Positions 56,413-64,000 of a DNA stretch of 64,000 bases are shown one piece after another (the stretch's first letter is position 1; the number at the start of each line of letters is the position of its first letter). This DNA comes from Arthrobacter sp. AL12 (lineage in GTDB: Bacteria > Actinomycetota > Actinomycetes > Actinomycetales > Micrococcaceae): positions 207,641 through 271,640 of the forward strand of contig NZ_JASBQY010000001.1 of assembly GCF_029960645.1 (NCBI RefSeq), read 5' to 3'. The notes beneath the pieces were generated by a model that was not told the origin of the DNA, ran no database searches, and saw only the letters and a program-made list of their open reading frames with translations. Both the position numbers and the translations under genes were made by a program.

Positions 56413-59400
56413 TCAGCGGTCCTTGCGCAGGAATTCGTGTTCCTGCCCGGCCTTGAGGAGCACCCGCTGGGTTCCCACGCGGACCAGCACCGGGGCGGCG
56501 TCCCCAGGGGCCGCCGACACCGTCAGCCTGTCGCGTTCCAGCTGGACGGCGAGCAGCTGGTCCCGGTAGCGGACCTGGAAATCCAGGCGGCTGAGCTCGA
56601 CGGGCAGCCGGGGCGCGAAGTCAAGGGCGTCGCGGGTGATCCGCAACCCGGCGAAGCTGCGCTGGACGACGTCGATCGTCCCGGCCATGGCACCCAGATG
56701 GATGCCGGAGCTGGTGGTTCCGCCCTGGGTGTCGTCCAGGTCCGCGTCCAGGGCCTCGCGGAACACCGCCCATGCCCGCTCGGGGTCCCGCTGCGCCAGC
56801 ACCGAGGCGTGGGCCACCCGGCTGAGCGTGGATCCGTGCGCCGTCCTTGCCAGGTAGAAGTCCACCGTGGCGGCCATCTGCGCGGAGGTGACGGCGTAGC
56901 CCATCCGGGCCAGGAACCGGATGAGTTGATCCTCACCCAGGACGTACAGCAGCATCAGCACGTCGGCCTGTTTGGCCAGCCGGTAGTGGTTGGTGCTGTC
57001 CCCTTCCGCCTCCAGGATCAGGTCCAGCCGCTCGATGAGCCCGTAGCTGCGGCGGTAGTGCTCCCAGTCCAGTTCCCGCAGCGCAGCGTATCCGTCGAAC
57101 TGGCTGATGATGCCGTCGCCGTGGAACGGGACGAACATGCGCCGGCTGAGGTGTTCCCACGCCTCGATCTCGGCGGCGGTGACCAGCAGCCGGGCGCGCA
57201 GTTCCTGCATATCGAAACCCCGGACCGAATGCATGATCCAGACGGCCTGGTCGAACACCCAGGCCGCCATGACGTTGGTGTACGCGTTGTCGTTCAGTCC
57301 GCCGCCCGGGTCGCCCGGATTCCCGGTGTGGTACTCATCCGGGCCCATGACGCCCCGGAGGTGGAAGCGGTCGTCCGCCGGGTCGAACTCCGCCATCGAC
57401 GCGAACAGCCGGGCGACGTCGACGATGATTTCCGCCCCGTGCTCGGTCAGCCAGCCACGGTCCTGGGTCGCCTCGAAGTACTGCCAGGCGTTGTAGGCGA
57501 CGGCTAGGCCGACATGGCGCTGGAGCCGGGAGTAGTCCGGCATCCAGTGCCCGGACCGCCGGTTGAACAGCAGTTTCGGCGTCTGTTCCGTGCCGTCGCT
57601 GCCGCTCTGCCACGGGAACAGCGCCCCCTTCAGCCCCGCCGCCCGCGCCGCGTCCCGGGCGGCGCCGAGCCGCCGCCACCGGTAGTCCACCAGCTCCCGC
57701 GCGAGGGAGGGCAGCCGCGAGTTCAGCACCGGCAGGACGAAGAGTTCATCCCAGAAAATGTGCCCCCGGTAGCCCTCGCCGTGCAGTCCGCGGGCCGGGA
57801 CACCGGCGTCGAGTTCGGCGGTGTGGGTGGTGAGCGTCTGCAGCAGGTGGAAAACGTGCAGGTTCAGGATGAGCTGCGCCTGGGAGCTCGCATCGAGCTC
57901 AATGATGAACGGCTCGAGCAGGATCTCCCAGGCGGCCTCGTGCTCGGCCAGCAGGGCAGCGAAACCGCCCGGGGCGCGGGCCAGGGCGGCCCGGGCGGCC
58001 GTCAGCGGCGAGGCGATGGCGTGGTCGCGGGAGGACGCCACGGCCACCGTCTTCAGCACGGTCAGCGGCTCCCCCGCATTCACGGAAAGCTCGAAGCGGT
58101 GCGTATGCAGCCCGCCCAGCTGTTCGGGAATCCCGGACCCGGCCGGCCCGTCGGCCCCGGACACTGCGGTCCGGAGCGCCAGGGCGATCCCGATCCCGCT
58201 GGTGACGGTCCGGGCTTCCACTGTGAGGCAGGCGATGCCCGGGCCGTCCACGGAGGCGGCCGCCGTGACGGACCCCAGATGCCGGCTGGACAGCGACGCG
58301 TCCTCGGGGACATTGGAGTTGGTCACGTCCGTGTCGCAGCCGCTGCGGATGCTGATCCCCCCGCTCCAGCCGACCGGCGTAATGACGGTTTCCAGCGCGG
58401 CGAGGTTCGGCCTGGCCATGGACACGAGGCGGCGCTGCAGCAGCCTCAGCTGCCGGCCGGCGTCGTCCTCCAGGAGCGCCTCCCGGCTCAGCACCGCCCG
58501 CTTCAGGTCCAGGGTGCGCCGCTCGCTGCGCAGCGAGAGCCCGCCCGCGGACCACCAGCCGCCGTCGCCGATCCGGAGATCCAGGGGCAGCCAGTCGGGG
58601 ATGTTAACCATGTGCTCGTCGTCGGATTCCTGATCCAGGACCACACTGTGCAGGCTGTTGTAGACCCCGGCGAGATAGCTTCCGGGATAGTGCACGGCCC
58701 CGGCCCGGTGCTCCGGTGCGGCTCCCCGGGTGGCCAGGTAGCCGTTGCCCACAGTGGTGAGGGCCTCGCGGTGGCCCTCGTGCGCCGGGTCGAAGCCCTC
58801 ATAGACCAGCAGCCACGGGTGCGTGATGACGAGGCCGATGTCCAGCTGGCTGACGTCCTCGACGACGACGTCGGCGCCCGCCGCTTCCAGCCGATCCCGG
58901 CGCCCGTCCCGGTCGATGCCGACCACCAGACCGAAGCCGCCGCGCCGGCAGGCCTCCACCCCGGTGACGGATTCCTCGATCACCATCGCCCGGGCCGGTG
59001 GGATCTCCAGCCGGCGAACCGCCTCCAGCGGCAGCGCCGGGGCCGGTTTTCCGGCGACATCGCGGTCCAGGGCCGTCTGCCCGTCGATGACATGGTCGAA
59101 GACATCCCCAAGCCCCGCGGAGGCCAGCAGCGCGCCGGCGTTCCTGGCGGAGGTGGCTAGCACCACGGGGATCCGGCCTGCCTTGAGCCTGCCGAGCAGG
59201 TCCGCGGTGCCGGGGAAGGCCCGGACCGGGCTGGTGCTGAGCAGTTTGTCGAAGAGTTCGTTGTGGCGTGCCGCGACGCCGAAGGCGGTCCATTCCCCGG
59301 GGCCATCCAGGGGTGAGCCGTCCGGATGGCAACGCCGCGGGCGTGCAAAAAGGTGCTGACAGCGTCCTCCCAGGTCCGGCCCGCCACCAGGTCGAGGTAG

Positions 59401-59585
59401 TCCTCGGTGCTGAACGGGTTCCGGCGCGTCCCCGCGGGCAGCCTCGGGTCCTGGAGGACGTCGTCGAAGAGCTGCTTCCACGCCGCCGCGCGGAGCTCCG
59501 CCGTGTCCGTGACCACCCCGTCGAGGTCAAAAATCACAGCGTCGACGGGCGCCAGTGCGGCAGCGAGGGTGGGCGACTCCGTCAT
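56413..59585 (-). pseudogene. Beta-phosphoglucomutase/GH65 fusion with a frameshift
   Basis: A fusion of a HAD-type beta-phosphoglucomutase (first ~250 residues) and a family-65 glycoside phosphorylase/hydrolase (~790 residues), which would act on a disaccharide such as trehalose or kojibiose and its sugar phosphate. The N-terminus VDAVIFDLDGVVTDTAELRA holds the HAD nucleophile aspartates. The frame changes at about 59326-59330: HARGVA in the first frame continues as PDGSPLDGPGEWTAFG in the second, as if one base were lost. The GH65 part is complete to the end (GMGPDEYH-type VMGPDEYHTGNPGD, with catalytic-region Glu). Either a real inactivating change or a sequencing error. Confidence 0.85.
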
Positions 59586-60583
59586 GCCAGCAGCGCATCG
59601 AGGGTGGTGAAGCCGTAGCCGGCCGCGCGGATCCGCTCGATCATCCCCGGCAGGGCGTCGGCATCGAGGGTGGTCCCGTCGTTGGGGTTTGAACCGATGT
59701 GCATCAGCACGATCTCCCCGGGCCGGAGCCCGGCCAGCACCCGGTCCGCCACAATCTGCGCCGTAATTCCCCCGCTGCTGCCCTTCCAGCCCAGTGTGTC
59801 CACGGTCCAGCGGACGGGCAGGTAGCCGTAGGCGTTGACCCTGGCGATGGTGCGGGCGTCGCGTTCGCCGAACGGGAACCGGAACAGCGGCCGCGGGTCC
59901 CCACCGCCGGCCCGGATGGCCTGCTCGGCTCCGGAGAGCTGGTCCCCGATCGCGGCGTCGGGGAGCCCGGTGAAGCCCGGATGGGTCATCGAATGGTTGC
60001 CCAGCCGGTGGCCGCCCGCCACGATCGCCGCGACTCCCGCCGGGTTCGCGGCGGCCCAGTTTCCGGTGAGGAAGAAGGTGCCGCGCACCCCGGTGGCGGC
60101 AAGGGTCTGCAGGATGCCGGGCAGCCCGGCCGAGTTGGCGCCGGCGTCGAACGTCAGCGCCACCACAGCCCCGGCGCCCGGAATCACCTCAAGGTCGCGG
60201 CCGGCGAGCGCCGCGGGAAACGGTGCCGCCGGGGCGGGCGGTGACGGGGCCGGCGGTTCAGGCGCCGGCGGGGGTACGGGCGGGGCGGGCGGGGCCGGGA
60301 TAGTGGGCAGCGGCGCGGGCCCAGCGGGAGCCGTATCGCTGGGGGTGGGGACCGGAGCGTCCGAAGACAACGGTCCCGGCGTCGCGCTGGCCTCGGGGAC
60401 AGCCGTGACCGGGATCGACGGGGACAGCGGCGCCGTGGGCGACGGTGACGGCTCGGACGGGGACGGGCCAGCCGACAGCGGGACCGTCGTCAGGGCGGCG
60501 GCCAGCACCACGGCGGCGGACAGCAGAAGCACCGCTGCCACGGCCACCAGCCACCGGCGCCGGTCGGACAGGAACGACCACAT
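59582..60583 (-). CDS. Polysaccharide deacetylase (NodB domain) with membrane anchor
   Basis: A 333-residue extracellular protein. An N-terminal membrane segment (LVAVAAVLLLSAAVVLAAAL) is followed by a ~90-residue Pro/Ser/Ala-rich linker, then a NodB deacetylase domain. Metal and catalytic motifs are TFDAGAN, GNHSMTHPGF (HxxxH), and FRFPFGERD; LMHIGSN near the end carries the fourth-motif His. It would remove N- or O-acetyl groups from cell-wall glycans. Its end overlaps the start of the fusion gene by 4 bases, so the two were one operon. Confidence 0.87.
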   Translation of the reverse strand: MWSFLSDRRRWLVAVAAVLLLSAAVVLAAALTTVPLSAGPSPSEPSPSPTAPLSPSIPVTAVPEASATPGPLSSDAPVPTPSDTAPAGPAPLPTIPAPPAPPVPPPAPEPPAPSPPAPAAPFPAALAGRDLEVIPGAGAVVALTFDAGANSAGLPGILQTLAATGVRGTFFLTGNWAAANPAGVAAIVAGGHRLGNHSMTHPGFTGLPDAAIGDQLSGAEQAIRAGGGDPRPLFRFPFGERDARTIARVNAYGYLPVRWTVDTLGWKGSSGGITAQIVADRVLAGLRPGEIVLMHIGSNPNDGTTLDADALPGMIERIRAAGYGFTTLDALLA

Positions 60584-60653
60584 GCTTCACGGTGGCACCA
60601 CCGGCCACAGCGGAACTAGGGCTGAAAGGCCCCGTACCCCACATACCTCAAGC

Positions 60654-60712
60654 AACGCGGGGTCACCCTGCGCCTATGTTGACCGACGGATGGGCTCGAT
60701 CTGACCCGCGTA
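60654..60712. repeat. Dispersed palindrome family 1, copy C
   Basis: Left arm 60654-60677 (AACGCGGGGTCACCCTG then CGCCTAT) and right arm 60690-60712 (ATGGGCTCGATCTGACC then CGCGTA) with a 12-base loop. It lies 10 bases after the stop of the PRISE-type reductase gene (minus strand). Confidence 0.75.
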
Positions 60713-60721
60713 GTTAGGTTG

Positions 60722-61825
60722 TCAGGCGGGGGCGGAGGCGGCTGCCGGAATCAGGCGGTCGGCCCGGAGGCGGTCGAACAGGCGGGTGAAGGAGTCCTCC
60801 GTGCGGCGGTACCCGGTGAAGCCGGCCAGGCGGCTCTTGCTCATATCGGTGACGACCTCGAGGTTCCGGCCCAGATCACCGTCCGTATGCCACCAGGAGG
60901 CGAGCCGTGCGAGGTCGGGTTCGGCGAGCCCGTGGCGGGCGGCAATGTCTGCCCAGAGGCCCTCCCTGCCGAGCATCTGTTGTTCCAGCGGGCGGGGGTG
61001 GCCGGCGTACCCGACGGGTTCGACCCCGAAATAGGCGGCGAGCGCAGGCCACATGCGCCGCCAGCGGAAGCTGTCGCCGTTGACGATGTTGTAGGCCTCA
61101 TCGCCCACCCCGTCGGCGGTGGCCGCCCAGATCAAGTGGTCGGCCAGCAGCCCGCTGTCCGTCATGTCCGTGAGGCTGTTCCACTGCGTCTCGGAGCCCG
61201 GGAAAATGAACGGCTGCCCGAGCTCCCGGCAGATGGATGCCTGGACGGCGAGGGTGAGACCCATGTTCATGGCATTGCCGATCGCATGCCCGATCACCGT
61301 ATGCGCCCGGTGCACGGACCAGCCAAAGCCGTGCTTCCCGGCGGCGGCCCACAACTCGTCTTCCTGGGCGTAGTAGAAGTTGGGTGTCGGCAGCCTCGGC
61401 TCACTCTCGCGGAAGGGAGTGTCCGGCATCTCCCCCGCCGCATACGCTTCAAACGGACCCAGATAGTGCTTCAGCCCGGTCATGAGGGCCACATGCTTCA
61501 CCGGATGGCCGCTGAGGCTTGCCAGCAGGTTCCGCAGCATGGTCGCATTGGTCTCGATGTTTTCCTGTTCCGTGTTCATCCGTGACCAAGCGGTGTAGAA
61601 CACGTGGCTCGCCTCTTCGCCGGCCAGGGCTTCCCGCAGGCTCTCCACCGAGTTCAGGTCCGCACTCACATGGCGGACATCACTGCGCCGGATCGGGCGG
61701 CGGGAGAGTGCCACGACGTCCCAGCCCCCGTCCGCGAGCCGGTCGACCAGGGCGGACCCGGCAATCCCGCTGGCACCCACCACCAGGGCTGTCTTGGTCT
61801 CAACGGTGTCGGAACTGCTTCGCAC
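60722..61825 (-). CDS. PRISE-type SDR reductase
   Basis: A 367-residue short-chain dehydrogenase of the progesterone-5beta-reductase/iridoid-synthase-like (PRISE) group. ALVVGASGIAGSAL is the coenzyme motif; Lys119 in MTGLKHYLGPFEAY and the Tyr of NFYYAQEDEL (151-152) correspond to the catalytic Lys and Tyr of plant PRISE enzymes. It would reduce activated alkenes (enones) with NADPH. The GTG at 61825 has GGGGGAA 7 bases upstream. Monocistronic, ended by a family-1 palindrome. Confidence 0.85.
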   Translation of the reverse strand: MRSSSDTVETKTALVVGASGIAGSALVDRLADGGWDVVALSRRPIRRSDVRHVSADLNSVESLREALAGEEASHVFYTAWSRMNTEQENIETNATMLRNLLASLSGHPVKHVALMTGLKHYLGPFEAYAAGEMPDTPFRESEPRLPTPNFYYAQEDELWAAAGKHGFGWSVHRAHTVIGHAIGNAMNMGLTLAVQASICRELGQPFIFPGSETQWNSLTDMTDSGLLADHLIWAATADGVGDEAYNIVNGDSFRWRRMWPALAAYFGVEPVGYAGHPRPLEQQMLGREGLWADIAARHGLAEPDLARLASWWHTDGDLGRNLEVVTDMSKSRLAGFTGYRRTEDSFTRLFDRLRADRLIPAAASAPA

Positions 61826-62071
61826 GCCATTCCCCCTGATACTGTCCCACTGTTACTGTCCTGCTGACGCCGCCACCGGGCCCCAATCAATGGGCCGGTT
61901 CGGTCGAGACGGATCCTCCCCCGCCCCGCTCCAGCGTCTCATGCCCGTGAGGGACCGCCCGCCGGCGCTTCGTAACCTGTGCCCGCACAGACCTCCACGG
62001 AAGGGGTCCGCAGTAGGATGCAAATAGTGGAAGACGCGGGAAATTAACGCGAAAGCGAAGGCAGGATATCC

Positions 62072-64000
62072 GTGAAACTGTTGCTCCGGTATCCGCTGGT
62101 GGCGGGCACCATAACTGCCCTGCTCGCGGTGCTCATACTGCTCCTGTCCGGGCAGCCGCTGATTGCGCAGATCTCAGCCAGCATCTACGCCCTGGCCGTG
62201 GCGGCCTACCTGGCCGTCGGCATGGTCCGCCGGCTGATCGGCGGCCAGTGGGGCATCGACATCCTGGCCGTCACCGCGATCGCCAGCACGGTGCTCGTCG
62301 GCGAGTTCATCGCCTCCATGATCATTGTCCTCATGATGGCCGGCGGGACCGCCCTGGAGGACTATGCCGCCGGCCGGGCCAAGAAGGAACTGACCTCCCT
62401 GCTGGAGCGCGTCCCGCAGACGGCCCACCGGGAACGCGGCGGCAGCACCTCCGCAGCCGGAACCAACACCGACGGCACCCACTCAGCCGGCACCAGCACC
62501 GGCACCAACACAGCCGGAACCCCAACAGACGGCAGCTCCGCCGACGGCACCCACACCAACGGCCAACAGGAGGATGTCGCCGCCACAGAGGTCGAGGTCG
62601 GTGACATCCTGCTGGTGCGGCCAGGTGAGGTGGTGCCGCTGGACGGCATCCTGCTCTCCGAATCCGGCAGCTTCGACGAGTCCTCGCTCACCGGGGAAAG
62701 CCTGCCGGTGGAGCGGGTTGCCGGCGACGGGCTGATGAGCGGCTCCCTCAACGGCGAAGCCGCGGTCCGGATGCAGGTCACGGCCCGGATGGAGGATTCG
62801 CAGTACAGCCGCATCGTGGCCCTGGTTAAGGAAGCCGCGGACAGCAAGGCTCCCATGGTGCGGCTCGCGGACCGGTATGCCGTGCCTTTCACCGCCCTGG
62901 CCTACGCCCTTGGCGCGATCGGCTGGATCGTCAGCGGCAGCCCGGCCCGTTTCGCCGAGGTGCTGGTGGTGGCCACCCCGTGCCCGCTGCTGATCGCCGC
63001 GCCGGTCGCCTTCCTGGGCGGCATGAGCCGCGCCGCGCGCGGCGGCATCATCGTCAAATACGCCGGTGTTCTGGAACAACTGAGCCGGATCAGGACGGTC
63101 GCCTTCGACAAGACAGGGACCCTGACCTATGGACGCCCGTCCCTGGTCGGGGTCCGGGCCGCGGGGTCTTTCACCGAGGATGAGGTCCTGGGGCTGGCGG
63201 CGTCCGCCGAACAGTATTCCTCCCATGTGCTGGCCGCCTCGGTGATGGACGCCGCGCGCACCCGCGGGCTCGTGTTCGAGTCCGCCACGGAGGCCACCGA
63301 ATTCGCCACGCACGGCGTCCGGGCCCGCTTCGACGGCCGCGACGTGGTGGTCGGCAAGCCCAACTTCGTGGCCGAAGCGGCCCCCGGCGTCGTGGAGACC
63401 GAGCTCGCCAGCGGCGAACTCGCCATCTACGTGGGTGTGGCCGGGGAATTCGCCGGGTCCCTGGTGATGAGCGACCCGATCCGCCAGGAAACCCGCCGCA
63501 CCCTGGCCGAGCTCAGGGAACTCGGCGTCACCCGGACGGTCATGCTGACCGGCGATGCGCTCGCCACCGCCGAGCACATCGCGGCCGAGGCCGGGCTCAC
63601 CGATGTCCGGGCCGAGTGCCTGCCGCCGGACAAGGTAGAGGCAGTCCGGGCCCTGCCGCTCCGCCCGGTCATGATGGTCGGCGACGGCGTCAACGACGCC
63701 CCCGTCCTGGCCGTCGCCGACGTTGGGATCGCGATGGGTGCCCGCGGCTCGACGGCGGCCGGCGAGTCCGCCGACGTCGTGATCATCCTCGATGACCTGT
63801 CCAAGGCGGCCTCCGCCGTGCGGATCGGGCAGCGCACCGTGAAGGTGGCGCTGCAGAGCATCTGGATCGGGATCGCGCTGAGCGTGGCCCTGATGGTTGC
63901 GGCGGCAGCCGGGTACATCCCGGCGATCGCCGGCGCCCTGTCCCAGGAACTCGTGGACCTGGCCACGATCCTCAATGCGCTGCGCGCCCTCAGCCCCGGC
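62072..64000 (+). CDS. P1B-type heavy-metal ATPase (3' truncated by window edge)
   Basis: The first 643 residues of a metal-exporting ATPase; the stop lies outside the window. There is no N-terminal heavy-metal-associated domain. The membrane metal site reads Thr302-Pro303-Cys304 (ATPCPLLI) instead of CPC/SPC. Phosphorylation is at Asp346 in FDKTGT; TGES lies in the actuator domain (SSLTGESLPVERV) and MVGDGVNDAPVLA in the hinge. The usual HP dipeptide of P1B ATPases is HV (SSHVLAAS). A Thr/Gly/Asn/Ser-rich insert occupies about residues 120-168. GTG start at 62072 with AGGA about 7 bases upstream. The metal is unknown. Confidence 0.88.
   Translation, partial: MKLLLRYPLVAGTITALLAVLILLLSGQPLIAQISASIYALAVAAYLAVGMVRRLIGGQWGIDILAVTAIASTVLVGEFIASMIIVLMMAGGTALEDYAAGRAKKELTSLLERVPQTAHRERGGSTSAAGTNTDGTHSAGTSTGTNTAGTPTDGSSADGTHTNGQQEDVAATEVEVGDILLVRPGEVVPLDGILLSESGSFDESSLTGESLPVERVAGDGLMSGSLNGEAAVRMQVTARMEDSQYSRIVALVKEAADSKAPMVRLADRYAVPFTALAYALGAIGWIVSGSPARFAEVLVVATPCPLLIAAPVAFLGGMSRAARGGIIVKYAGVLEQLSRIRTVAFDKTGTLTYGRPSLVGVRAAGSFTEDEVLGLAASAEQYSSHVLAASVMDAARTRGLVFESATEATEFATHGVRARFDGRDVVVGKPNFVAEAAPGVVETELASGELAIYVGVAGEFAGSLVMSDPIRQETRRTLAELRELGVTRTVMLTGDALATAEHIAAEAGLTDVRAECLPPDKVEAVRALPLRPVMMVGDGVNDAPVLAVADVGIAMGARGSTAAGESADVVIILDDLSKAASAVRIGQRTVKVALQSIWIGIALSVALMVAAAAGYIPAIAGALSQELVDLATILNALRALSPG

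Noticed and set aside
59157-59481. Programmed ribosomal frameshifting in the GH65 fusion
   Set aside because: No slippery heptamer or strong downstream structure is evident at 59326-59330, so mutation or sequencing error is simpler.

Overview
The window is 64 kb of dense, high-GC chromosomal DNA from an actinobacterium. It most resembles Arthrobacter, Pseudarthrobacter or Paenarthrobacter (Micrococcaceae). That placement is an inference from GC-rich codon use, GTG and TTG starts, many leaderless genes with a TANNNT box 6-7 bases before the start, a DUF3618/holin-like/BrkB gene set, an Asp23 envelope-stress cluster, and a hut cluster with an IclR regulator. I see no insertion sequence, prophage, CRISPR array or integration scar. 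The first gene (glutaryl-CoA dehydrogenase) and the last (a P1B-type metal ATPase) run off the ends.

Layout. 1-5.5 kb: two acyl-CoA dehydrogenases, an acyl-CoA synthetase, MarR and GAF-LuxR regulators. 5.6-7.6 kb: an MHS-type organic-acid symporter and a DUF1761 protein around a perfect 24-bp operator-like inverted repeat. 7.7-12.1 kb: a distal valine-catabolism operon (mmsA, 3-hydroxyisobutyryl-CoA hydrolase, mmsB, enoyl-CoA hydratase). 12.3-14 kb: exonuclease III and an unknown protein. 14-19 kb: a LacI regulator and an ABC sugar importer with no ATPase gene of its own. 19.1-21.4 kb: a five-gene Asp23/AmaP-type cluster with overlapping genes. 21.6-22 kb: tRNA-Phe, tRNA-Asp and tRNA-Glu. 22-27 kb: PaiB-like protein, the LysE exporter and LysG regulator, EamA transporter, zincin, CDF metal exporter. 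26.9-34 kb: an ABC exporter with a LolA-like secreted protein, a PEP-synthase/rifampin-phosphotransferase-like protein and a universal stress protein. 34.3-40.1 kb: a small Rossmann protein, a CopC-like protein, a purine permease, hutG and a Na+/H+ antiporter. 40.2-44.8 kb: hutH, hutU and the IclR regulator hutR. 45-50.8 kb: assorted enzymes, transporters and regulators. 51-56.4 kb: an envelope/stress gene set, a universal stress protein and a zinc alcohol dehydrogenase. 56.4-62 kb: a frameshifted beta-phosphoglucomutase/GH65 fusion, a polysaccharide deacetylase and a PRISE-type reductase. 62-64 kb: the metal ATPase.

How the genes work together. The mms operon plus an upstream acyl-CoA dehydrogenase would take isobutyryl-CoA to propionyl-CoA. 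The hut genes appear to form one regulon: a 16-bp degenerate palindrome (GTCYGGRATYCCRGAC) lies upstream of hutU, twice upstream of the IclR gene, and, slightly diverged, upstream of the separate hutG gene. A LacI-type operator overlaps the predicted -35 box of the sugar-importer operon.

The most unusual non-genic signal is two families of dispersed intergenic palindromes. They have arms of about 17-27 bp and loops of about 11-23 bases, and almost always sit within about 50 bp of a gene's 3' end. Family 1 has five full and two half copies; family 2 has three copies. They look like dispersed terminator or REP-type elements. All calls come from reading the sequence alone; no database search was run.
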